Below are positions 1 to 5,186 of a stretch of 5,186 bases of DNA, piece by piece; the stretch's first letter is position 1; each line of letters starts with the position of its first letter. Source of the stretch: Desulfobacteraceae bacterium. Its GTDB lineage: Bacteria > Desulfobacterota > DSM-4660 > Desulfatiglandales > B25-G16. The position numbers and the translations under genes are program-made. The DNA lies in contig JAUWZC010000171.1 of NCBI GenBank assembly GCA_030615565.1, forward strand, positions 1 to 5,186, given 5' to 3'. The notes below the pieces were generated by a model. The model worked only from the letters and a program-made list of their open reading frames with translations, did not search any database and was not told the origin of the DNA.

Positions 1-399
1 CAGGTCCTCAACGATGAGCTCATCATCTTCGCCCCGGGTATTCCTGGCGTTGATAAGGCTGGTTATGTCTTCAATATAGGGAACATTTTCTGTTAAGTCA
101 TCGTGTAAGGCCTTAAGTTTATGAAGAAAATTATTATCGAACACTTCCGGTGAATTGATTGCTACAAGAATCAGTTCATCCCTGCCGAATTGGTCACGAT
201 AAGCGTTGTAGTCAATAAGGGTCGGGTCTGTTTTATGCAGGAACCCTTCGGTAGAGATATCTATGGTTACCTTTGGAATTTGCGACACAATAGCCGCTAT
301 TAACAAAAACATAATTAAAAAGGTTTTGAACCGGTTGCGATACAATATTCGGGCTATAAACTCGAACCATTCTTCAATGCGTTTTCTGAAACCTGCCAT
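1..399 (-). CDS. RND/MMPL-superfamily exporter, N-terminal 133 residues (partial, runs off left edge)
   Basis: The reverse strand reads open from an ATG at 399 to the window edge. A basic N-terminus (MAGFRKRIEEWFEF) leads into one membrane helix at about residues 24-40 (FKTFLIMFLLIAAIVSQ). A soluble stretch follows, with GFLHKTDPTLIDYNAYRDQF at 52-71 and GRDELILVAI at 72-81. A single N-terminal helix, then a periplasmic domain starting with a '..D/S-P..Y..F..FG.D..ilvai' pattern, is typical of MMPL/HAE-type RND proteins. These are proton-driven inner-membrane exporters of lipids or hydrophobic compounds, usually 750-900 residues long, so about 15% of the protein is present. The start is supported by GGATGGAG at 407-414, with GGAG seven bases upstream of the ATG. 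It lies 34 bp downstream of the small ORF at 434-628 on the same strand and probably shares its promoter. The substrate cannot be told. Confidence 0.85.
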   Translation of the reverse strand, partial: MAGFRKRIEEWFEFIARILYRNRFKTFLIMFLLIAAIVSQIPKVTIDISTEGFLHKTDPTLIDYNAYRDQFGRDELILVAINSPEVFDNNFLHKLKALHDDLTENVPYIEDITSLINARNTRGEDDELIVEDL

Positions 400-433
400 A
401 ATAATTCTCCATCCGGACTAATCGAACACCTCT

Positions 434-628
434 TTATTTTTTGATTGCATTTAATACAAGTTTTTCGATTTCATTGGCAATATCGACGGAAACGTTTTTA
501 TCCAGTTTTATGAGTGTTTCAGGAAATGCGGCATATTTAGCTCTGATAGGATCACTCGCTTTATAAAACATAACACAACCCATGACCATTGAGTTTACAA
601 TAAACGAAATATTGAGAAGATAACCCAA
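434..628 (-). CDS. Small ORF, 64 codons; possible C-terminal remnant of a TetR-type regulator
   Basis: I do not recognise this protein with certainty. It reads from a TTG at 628 to a TAA at 434. It has a hydrophobic first 22 residues (LLNISFIVNSMVMGCVMF), a polar middle containing YKASDPIRAKYAAFPE, and a helical tail ending in ANEIEKLVLNAIKK. That tail resembles the last helix of TetR/AcrR-family repressors. The location fits too, because such repressors commonly sit next to RND exporters and the upstream promoter carries a TetR-like operator. No helix-turn-helix is present, a stop lies two codons upstream of the TTG, and no Shine-Dalgarno precedes it. Internal ATGs at codons 14 and 16 also lack one. 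I infer either a tetR gene whose N-terminal about 130 codons were deleted, or a genuine small membrane-associated protein translated from TTG. Whether it is expressed is uncertain. Confidence 0.4.
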   Translation of the reverse strand: MGYLLNISFIVNSMVMGCVMFYKASDPIRAKYAAFPETLIKLDKNVSVDIANEIEKLVLNAIKK

Positions 629-635
629 AGTTTAA

Positions 636-649
636 ACTGATTGGTTAGT
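636..649. promoter_or_regulatory. TetR-like operator (imperfect inverted repeat)
   Basis: The 14-bp element ACTGATTGGTTAGT is an imperfect inverted repeat of ACTRA half-sites around TTGG. A second pair of arms flanks it (TTTAA at 631-635 and TAAA at 650-653), offset by one base. ACTNA/TNAGT half-sites are common for TetR/AcrR-family operators. It lies about where transcription from the minus-strand promoter at 664-691 would begin, where a bound repressor would block initiation. The protein that binds it is not identified here. Confidence 0.45.
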
Positions 650-663
650 TAAACTATACGGTT

Positions 664-691
664 AATATAATATAATGCACTGGGTCATCAA
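664..691 (-). promoter_or_regulatory. Sigma70-like promoter for the small ORF / RND exporter operon
   Basis: Reading the minus strand, the -35 is TTGATG (691-686), the spacer is 16 bp, and the -10 is TATATT (669-664). The start point would fall near 657, immediately ahead of the TetR-like inverted repeat at 636-649. The AT-rich run TATATTATATT allows alternative -10 registers. The same stretch also contains TATAAT on the plus strand (671-676), but its only -35 candidate, TTAAAC at 649-654, matches poorly, so a divergent promoter is less likely. Confidence 0.45.
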
Positions 692-724
692 GCTTTTTTG
701 GGGTTTTTAGGTTTTAACGAGGCA

Positions 725-738
725 GGGGTTCTGTCCCC
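725..738. repeat. Short GGGG/CCCC hairpin in the intergenic region
   Basis: GGGG TTCTGT CCCC forms a 4-bp GC stem with a 6-base loop. It is followed at 744-759 by an imperfect 16-bp palindrome centred on TGCA (AGACCATGCAATGTCT, 12 of 16 positions symmetric). The word GGGTCAT occurs on both sides (682-688 and 774-780). There is no T-run, so this is not an intrinsic terminator. It could be debris of a REP- or MITE-like element, but nothing diagnostic is visible. Confidence 0.25.
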
Positions 739-795
739 ACACAAGACCATGCAATGTCTGCGTTTTAAGTGCGGGGTCATGTAAATTATTAACTC

Positions 796-824
796 TTTAC
801 ACACAATCATCTTTTCCCTATACT
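796..824 (+). promoter_or_regulatory. Sigma70-like promoter upstream of the MFS pseudogene
   Basis: TTTACA (796-801), a 17-bp spacer, then TATACT (819-824). Each hexamer matches the consensus at 5 of 6 positions and the spacing is optimal. The predicted start near 831 leaves a leader of about 43 bases before the ATG at 874. The promoter looks intact although the gene behind it is broken. Confidence 0.6.
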
Positions 825-873
825 CACTCCCTTAAAAAGCAAGTTTTTAATTTCACCAGTTCTTTGTGAGCTG

Positions 874-1577
874 ATGAAAAAAAGGAAAAATTTCGTTAAA
901 AGAAAAGTATCATTTCACTGGGCATGGGTCATATTGGCTACCTGCTTTGTCAATCTTTTTATAAACTATTCTATTCGGCTTGGATATGGCGTGGTTCTTC
1001 CGGAAATGATCCGCTCCCTGGACTTCGGCCGAGCCGCCGGAGGATCAATCTATAACGCTTATCTTTTCTCCTATATAGCTCTGACACCTGTTACCGGTTA
1101 TCTGACAGACCGGTTTGGGGCCCGTCGCGTAATTACAAGTTGCTGTCTTATCCTTGGTCTTGGCGTTCTCTTAATTGGGACCATTAATACCCTATGGACG
1201 GCCTGTCTTTTTTATGCTATCGCCGGTCTTGGGGCCACGGGCATGTGGACTCCGGTCATTACCGTTGTCCAGCGTTGGTTTTCTCCCAACCGCAGAGGTC
1301 TGGCCCTTGGTATACTTTCTACTGGGTATGGATTAGGTTTGCCACTATGGGGGCGGCCTTTCCCTGGATTGTACACCATTTCAACTGGCGCTATGCCTGG
1401 TATTTTTTAGGGGCATGAACATCCCTTTATGGCGTTGGGGCAATCCTGGTACATTTGGTTACAGGGATTCTAAGAGATAGCACAGGTATATATTATCATT
1501 CCTTCATGATTAATGCAGCTATGACCGCAGCAGGGCTTTTTTTAATATGTCTGGTTAAAAAAAGTGAAGTTAACTGA
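874..1577 (+). pseudogene. MFS transporter pseudogene: frameshift plus large internal deletion
   Basis: The N-terminal part reads from ATG 874 (start supported only by a weak GTGAG at 866-870). It contains TM1 (about residues 16-32), MFS motif A as GYLTDRFGARRVI (75-87), and RWFSPNRRGLALGILSTGYG (134-153), a signature of the OFA/monocarboxylate-like branch. Near 1336-1338 the homology leaves this frame, which ends in a stop at 1408-1410. It continues one frame over as FATMGAAFPWIVHHFNWRYA and WYFLGA, as if one G had been lost. That second frame reaches TGA at 1416-1418. In the same frame, 1419-1577 encodes a typical MFS end: LYGVGAILVHLVTGILRDST, then GIYYHSFMINAAMTAAGLFL, then ICLVKKSEVN and a stop, corresponding to TM11-12. 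About 233 codons remain of the usual 400-430, so TM6 to TM10 are largely missing. The intact protein would have been an inner-membrane carrier, perhaps for an organic acid. No full-length product is possible. Confidence 0.85.
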
Positions 1578-1653
1578 GTTTTCGTTCTATATTAGCCAAA
1601 GAATCAATGAAAATCAGATCAGTCAGGATTCTAAAATGGTATTTTAAATTTTT

Positions 1654-1682
1654 TTTACAAATTTATATTGCTTTGATAAAAT
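1654..1682 (+). promoter_or_regulatory. Extended -10 promoter for the methyltransferase gene
   Basis: TTTACA (1654-1659), a 17-bp spacer, and TAAAAT (1677-1682), with the -10 preceded by TGA (1674-1676) as an extended -10 (TGn). T- and A-rich DNA lies just upstream of the -35. The predicted start near 1689 gives a leader of about 36 bases. No operator-like repeat was seen around it. Confidence 0.6.
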
Positions 1683-1724
1683 AAATTATTAACCAAATAA
1701 TAATCCTAAAGACAGGAAAGTTGC

Positions 1725-2546
1725 ATGACATCTCGATCCAACTCTTATTTGATGGAAAATTTGGAAGAGATCATTCGCCTGGAGCTCAAGACCGACCCGG
1801 ATGCGGTTCGAAAACAGGCTCTCTGGTGTGGATTAAAACCTGGACTCCGCGTACTTGATGTTGGATGCGGAACTGGCAAGATAACCTCAATACTCCATGA
1901 AATGATCCAGCCAGACGGCAGTATACTGGGGCTGGATTATTCAGAGGAAAGAATCCGCTATGCCAAACAGCACTATGCCCAGGAATCCAGCATTGATTTT
2001 CAAATCCATAACTTGAGAGATCCCCTGGATAGTATGGGCCTGTTTGATCTTATATGGGTCCGTTTTTTCCTGGAGTATTACCGTGTTGAAAGCCCTGATA
2101 TTGTCAGAAACCTAACTACCTGCCTGAAACCAGGAGGCCATCTTTGTTTATTAGACCTTGACCACAATTGCCTCAACCATTATGAATTGCCTACCAAAAT
2201 GGAAAAGATCCTTTTCGAGCTCATGAACAGACTTGAAAAGGAATACAACTTCGACCCCTTTTCAGGTCGAAAATTGTATGCCTATTTGTACGACTTAGGT
2301 TATCAAGATATCCAGTTAGATCTTAGAGCACACCATCTGATCTATGGAAAGATACGGGACGAGGATCTCTTCAATTGGATAAAAAAGGTAGAAGTAGCCT
2401 CCATGAAGACCGAGGAATTATTTGAAGACTACCCTGGTGGTCACGATGCCTTTTTTGCAGACTTTACTAAGTTCTTCCTTGACCCGAGACGGTTTACCTA
2501 TACTCCTTTAATCCTTTGTAAGGGTATGAAGCCTTTGTTTCCTTGA
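1725..2546 (+). CDS. Class I SAM-dependent methyltransferase
   Basis: The 273-residue product has a Rossmann-type methyltransferase core. Motif I is VLDVGCGTG at 43-51 (SAM glycine loop). The acidic residue ending strand 2 is D71 in LGLDYSEE, which should hold the SAM ribose. Motif III/IV region is FDLIWVRFFLEY at 107-118, and LKPGGHLCLLDLD at 134-146 is the usual post-core strand. This matches the Methyltransf_11/25 (UbiE-like) group. The roughly 110 residues after the core are helical and aromatic-rich and probably form the substrate cap, but they do not identify the substrate. No signal peptide or membrane helix is seen, so it is cytoplasmic. The start is supported by AGGAAAG at 1714-1720, with seven bases between AGGA and the ATG. 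It stands alone behind its own promoter. Its last 49 bp overlap the 3' end of the convergent cyclase gene. A small-molecule or quinone/lipid methylase is possible. Confidence 0.85.
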   Translation: MTSRSNSYLMENLEEIIRLELKTDPDAVRKQALWCGLKPGLRVLDVGCGTGKITSILHEMIQPDGSILGLDYSEERIRYAKQHYAQESSIDFQIHNLRDPLDSMGLFDLIWVRFFLEYYRVESPDIVRNLTTCLKPGGHLCLLDLDHNCLNHYELPTKMEKILFELMNRLEKEYNFDPFSGRKLYAYLYDLGYQDIQLDLRAHHLIYGKIRDEDLFNWIKKVEVASMKTEELFEDYPGGHDAFFADFTKFFLDPRRFTYTPLILCKGMKPLFP

Positions 2547-4591
2547 GCCATTAAAAGTGGATGGTCTTTTAAAGTTTTAAATCCGAAGGCCTCCAGTTTT
2601 TCCTTCTTCCCTCGTATTTTCTGCATCCCCAAATTCCTGATCTCATGATGGTAAGGGTGTCCGACAATTTCGTCCCAGGCATCCCTGCTCATGATAATGG
2701 GGAACTCATGGAAAATTTTAGTGAACTCCTGGATACGGGCAGCTGTATTAACTGTGTCACCAACGGCTGTATATTCAATCTTAGTTTGAGATCCTATGTT
2801 ACCCAGAATGGCCTTGCCTGTATGAAGACCGATCCCGACTTCTATGGTCTTACCTTCCAAAATGAACCCCCTGGTCAGCTCCAGAATTTTACATGCTGAA
2901 TTAAAGGCCAGGGTTGTATGATTCTCTAATGTTTCAGGAGCCCCAAAGATGGCAAAAAATCCGTCTCCTGTATATTTGTTGATATGTCCCCTTTCCTCAC
3001 TGATTACGATAGAGCATCTCTCAAAATAGTCATTCAAAAAAGAAACCACATCCCTGGCGTCCATGGCCTCAGAACTGGAGGTAAAACCCCTGATATCTAA
3101 AAAGAGGGCAGTGATAGAAGATTCTTCACCCCGAAAAAGATCAATTTCTCCGGAGCCCACATATTGTTTGATAATGGGTGCAGGCACATATTTTTCAAAT
3201 AACTCTCTGAGATTCTGCTCACGCTCCTTGCTTTCCTGAAGTCTCTTGTAAGATATGGCATTGTGAATACTGATGCCGATCTGAGGGGCTATCCCCAGCA
3301 AAAGAGACATGTCACTCTGGGTAAGGGGATTCTTGGAACTCAGGTTATCTACCAATATTACCCCTAAAGATTCCCCTTCAAAAACAATTGGCACACAAAT
3401 AAAGGACTGGGCACCTGTATTTTTGACAAATTCCAGGCTCCTCTTGGAAAGGTATTTTTCTATCTCACCGATATCATTTACTAATGATGGTTTTTGCTCT
3501 TTAAAGGCCTGGACTACCACTCCTTTAGAGTGCGGACAGTCCAGATGAAAATCCGAATCTCTTAAAATTTTCTCGATTTCCGGTCTGTGTCCATAACCAA
3601 CATTGTAAACGAGGTGGGTCTTTTCTTCGTTGGTAAGCCAGATCCCGCCTCGATCAAAATCCAACCATTTTTCCATAGCCTCCATGACAGATTTGAGCAG
3701 CTTCTGGATATCCAAAAGTATGGAGGTGGCCTGACCAATCTCCTTTACAAGAAGCGCATCATTGTAACGTATATTGATCTGATCCAAAAGGAGCTTGGCT
3801 GCATCGCTCTGGCCCTCAAGGTTCTTAGCCAGCTCTTCTTTTTCAAGGTGCCCGGAATAAAATGAAATTCCCACAATAAGTGAGATGAACAAAAAAATCA
3901 GGGCTGCCCAGAAAATCGGAGGGATAAAAAAATAAAGTGCTGCACAAACTAAGAGACTAAAAGAAATGAGGTAATTACGTGTCCGCCTCCACATAAAGGA
4001 AAATGTCTTTTCCCAGGTGATAATGTAGCGGCAGATATCCCCATCCCTGTGTATGCAAGTGGGGTGTTCAATCTTTGCAAACTTATTGGTAAATACCTTT
4101 GAAATGGACTCTAAAAACCCAATCCGATTATCGCATTGATAGGGCTTCTCAAACACACCAAGATTCGGGGTGGCAATAACCTCAATCTTATGGTTCCCTA
4201 ACTTTTTGGTCTTCAAAGTGGATGCCCGGGTAAAGTGGGGAGCAATCTTTTCCACCACCCAGTAGGCAGCAGCCGGGGTCATAAATCCCAGTGCATATTG
4301 TCTCACAGCGCCAGATGCATTGGAAGAGGCAGCATAGCGTCCAGCCTCCTGGGATAGATTTGGATTCCCCGTCTTTTGAGCCATAATCTCGTAAAAACGG
4401 TCTACCTGGCGTTGACTTAACCAGTGGCCTTGGTCTGCTAATTCATAGTTGGTGATCCCTGCATAGCTCAGAATTGAATCAATATCTAAATCAGGATAAT
4501 GCTTCTCAATGTATTCTACAAAGGTGCTTATAATCCTGCTATTATATAAAGAATCATCTATTCTATTACGTAGACCATTACCAGAGGCCAT
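2498..4591 (-). CDS. Membrane-bound class III adenylate cyclase with V4R-like sensor and GAF domains
   Basis: The 697-residue protein should make cAMP from ATP at the inner membrane. Residues about 16-195 form a V4R/heme-NO-binding-like input domain ending in HPTCIHRDGDICRYIITWE, with C179 and C187 as possible ligand or redox residues (C153 is nearby). Two helices at about 206-224 and 226-247 form a membrane hairpin with almost no loop, so both soluble parts face the cytoplasm. A GAF domain spans about 281-446 (SFICVPIVFEGESLGVILVD at 396-415), followed by a coiled linker and FEKYVPAPIIKQYV. The cyclase domain spans about 490-675 and is complete: metal aspartates D499 (FLDIRGFT) and D543 (KYTGDGFFAIFG), adenine-selecting K539 and T608, and transition-state N615 and R619 (GDTVNTAARI). 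The K/T pair indicates adenylate rather than guanylate cyclase, class IIIb. The start has AAGGA at 4602-4598, six bases from the ATG. The last about 20 residues extend beyond the domain into the convergent methyltransferase gene. Confidence 0.9.
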   Translation of the reverse strand: MASGNGLRNRIDDSLYNSRIISTFVEYIEKHYPDLDIDSILSYAGITNYELADQGHWLSQRQVDRFYEIMAQKTGNPNLSQEAGRYAASSNASGAVRQYALGFMTPAAAYWVVEKIAPHFTRASTLKTKKLGNHKIEVIATPNLGVFEKPYQCDNRIGFLESISKVFTNKFAKIEHPTCIHRDGDICRYIITWEKTFSFMWRRTRNYLISFSLLVCAALYFFIPPIFWAALIFLFISLIVGISFYSGHLEKEELAKNLEGQSDAAKLLLDQINIRYNDALLVKEIGQATSILLDIQKLLKSVMEAMEKWLDFDRGGIWLTNEEKTHLVYNVGYGHRPEIEKILRDSDFHLDCPHSKGVVVQAFKEQKPSLVNDIGEIEKYLSKRSLEFVKNTGAQSFICVPIVFEGESLGVILVDNLSSKNPLTQSDMSLLLGIAPQIGISIHNAISYKRLQESKEREQNLRELFEKYVPAPIIKQYVGSGEIDLFRGEESSITALFLDIRGFTSSSEAMDARDVVSFLNDYFERCSIVISEERGHINKYTGDGFFAIFGAPETLENHTTLAFNSACKILELTRGFILEGKTIEVGIGLHTGKAILGNIGSQTKIEYTAVGDTVNTAARIQEFTKIFHEFPIIMSRDAWDEIVGHPYHHEIRNLGMQKIRGKKEKLEAFGFKTLKDHPLLMAQGNKGFIPLQRIKGV

Positions 4592-4654
4592 GATAATTCC
4601 TTAAAGATTAAATAATTTTAGTTATATTATATTAATTATGAATATAAACAATAT

Positions 4655-4684
4655 CTTATAAACATAAATAATATGATATGTCAA
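4655..4684 (-). promoter_or_regulatory. Strong sigma70-like promoter for the cyclase gene
   Basis: On the minus strand a perfect TTGACA (4684-4679) is followed by an 18-bp spacer and TATAAG (4660-4655), 5 of 6 to consensus. The region upstream of the -35 (about 4685-4740) is almost entirely A and T and could act as an UP element. The predicted start near 4648 gives an AT-rich leader of about 56 bases. No clear CRP-like site (TGTGA-N6-TCACA) was seen, so feedback by cAMP is not indicated. Confidence 0.65.
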
Positions 4685-4765
4685 TAATTATTAATTATTA
4701 TATAGCAAATTAATTCTAATGATAATATTTTTATGCCTTAATCCCCTCCTAGTAGAGCGTTTCAG

Positions 4766-4797
4766 TCAACGACCCCGCCCTTCCGGGCGGGTCTTGA
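4766..4797. repeat. GC-rich hairpin 1 of 3
   Basis: The arms TCAA-c-GACCC-c-GCCC and GGGC-GGGTC-TTGA enclose a TTCC loop, giving 13 paired positions with two bulged Cs. On the plus strand it is followed by AAAAAA and not T, and on the minus strand no T-run follows, so it is not a standard intrinsic terminator in either direction. It sits about 80 bp upstream of the cyclase -35 in otherwise AT-rich DNA. An extragenic palindrome is the likeliest reading. Confidence 0.6.
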
Positions 4798-4829
4798 AAA
4801 AAGGAAATAATTCATTAGCCGCCTCCATC

Positions 4830-4847
4830 CCCACCCTCCCGGGTGGG
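4830..4847. repeat. GC-rich hairpin 2 of 3
   Basis: A perfect 7-bp stem, CCCACCC and GGGTGGG, closes a TCCC loop. It lies 32 bp right of hairpin 1 and has the same polarity, C-rich arm first on the plus strand. No T-run follows on either strand. The centre also reads as the palindrome CCCGGG. Confidence 0.5.
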
Positions 4848-4872
4848 CCATTAAAGGGCAGCGGTAAAACAA

Positions 4873-5186
4873 TTACAAAAAATCGATAGCATTATTGTTC
4901 AATATAGAAATTCGAATATCGAATACCCGCCTGCCATGCATTAGAATTGGCATTAAAGCGACGATCGCCAGTATAACTTTGCTTTCAGTTATTTTATACA
5001 TTAACTCAAAGGCATTGCGGGCAGGTCGAAATCCCTGGCCCAGACCTGGTTGCACAAAGGTTCAATTCTATAGTTCTTATAACCATAGTATTTTAGTGAC
5101 AAAAGCATGTCCCTGTTATGTCGCGCCTCCCGATCCCGTCCCAGTCTCGGGACGGGGAGGGCGGGCCGAAACAAACCCGAATATCG
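4873..5186. other. Intergenic stretch with no convincing gene; possible repeat-like element
   Basis: Two overlapping minus-strand readings compete here. One runs from GTG 5055 to 4873 (60 codons, containing SKVILAIVALMPILMHGRRV) and has no Shine-Dalgarno. The other runs from ATG 5108 to 5001 (35 codons, containing YYGYKNYRIEPLCNQVWARD), with AGGGA only one base from its ATG, which is too close for good initiation. Neither shows a domain I recognise. The nine-base word CGAATATCG occurs at 4913-4921 and again at 5178-5186, the window edge. An inverted repeat CAGGTC/GACCTG (5022-5027 and 5043-5048) lies inside. I infer non-coding, possibly multicopy, intergenic DNA. Confidence 0.4.
5126..5163. 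repeat. GC-rich hairpin 3 of 3, extended imperfect palindrome
   Basis: The core stem is CCCGTCCC (5135-5142) and GGGACGGG (5149-5156), 8 perfect base pairs around the loop AGTCTC. Outer arms CCTC (5126-5129) and GAGG (5157-5160) extend it across a bulge. It shares the polarity and GC-rich character of the two hairpins at 4766 and 4830. It lacks a following T-run on either strand. Confidence 0.55.

Noticed and set aside
1194..1418. Separate 74-codon gene starting at the ATG at 1194
   Set aside because: Only its last part (from about 1338) is meaningful, and that part is the frameshifted continuation of the MFS gene. The first part is an out-of-frame reading of the same gene.
2645..2899. Plus-strand ORF of 84 codons
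   Set aside because: It lies antisense inside the cyclase catalytic domain, which is clearly the coding frame; no Shine-Dalgarno or recognisable domain.
3309..3548. Plus-strand ORF of 79 codons
   Set aside because: Antisense to the GAF domain of the cyclase gene; no independent coding signal.
3587..3865. Plus-strand ORF of 92 codons
   Set aside because: Antisense to the linker and GAF start of the cyclase gene; its apparent composition follows from the opposite-strand codons.
2498..4591. Guanylate rather than adenylate cyclase
   Set aside because: The base-selecting residues are K539 and T608, the adenine-type pair; guanylate cyclases carry E and C or similar at these positions.
4605..4740. 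Replication origin or AT-rich iteron region
   Set aside because: It is very AT-rich but has no DnaA boxes or regular iterons that I can see; a promoter with an UP element explains it.
4766..4802. Intrinsic terminator
   Set aside because: The stem is strong, but A residues and not T follow it on the plus strand, and no T-run follows on the minus strand.
4873..5055. Minus-strand 60-codon gene starting at GTG 5055
   Set aside because: No Shine-Dalgarno, no recognisable domain, and a competing reading frame overlaps it; kept only as part of a non-coding, possibly repeated stretch.

Overview
The window looks like chromosomal DNA of a Gram-negative bacterium, probably an anaerobic deltaproteobacterium of the Desulfobacterales type. 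I infer this from the character of the proteins: an RND/MMPL exporter, a multidomain class III cyclase with a V4R-like input domain, and an OFA/monocarboxylate-like MFS carrier. AT-rich intergenic DNA punctuated by GC-rich hairpins fits the same picture. No rRNA, tRNA, CRISPR array or intact transposase is visible, so the placement is a judgement from recall and not from a marker.

Left part (1-691, minus strand): the first 133 codons of an RND-superfamily exporter run off the left edge. It is preceded by a 64-codon ORF that may be the C-terminal remnant of a TetR-type regulator. Upstream lies a sigma70-like promoter, followed just downstream of its -10 by a TetR-like inverted repeat. Together these look like a repressor-controlled efflux operon whose own regulator has been eroded.

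Middle left (796-1577, plus strand): a well-formed promoter drives a decayed MFS transporter. The N-terminal half (TM1 to TM6) suffers a one-base frameshift near 1337. An in-frame stop follows at 1416, and directly after it comes the typical MFS C-terminal end (TM11-12), so roughly 170-190 codons in the middle are missing.

Middle (1654-4684): a class I SAM-dependent methyltransferase (plus strand) and a 697-residue membrane class III adenylate cyclase (minus strand) converge and overlap by 49 bp at their 3' ends. Each has its own recognisable promoter. The cyclase combines a V4R-like N-terminal sensor, a two-helix membrane hairpin, a GAF domain and a complete cyclase domain, so it should turn a ligand or redox signal into cAMP. 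Nothing in the sequence links the methyltransferase functionally to it beyond the overlap.

Right part (4685-5186): no convincing gene. It holds a very AT-rich block upstream of the cyclase promoter, three GC-rich hairpins all oriented C-rich arm first on the plus strand, and a stretch with overlapping weak ORFs that looks more like an intergenic repeat than a gene.
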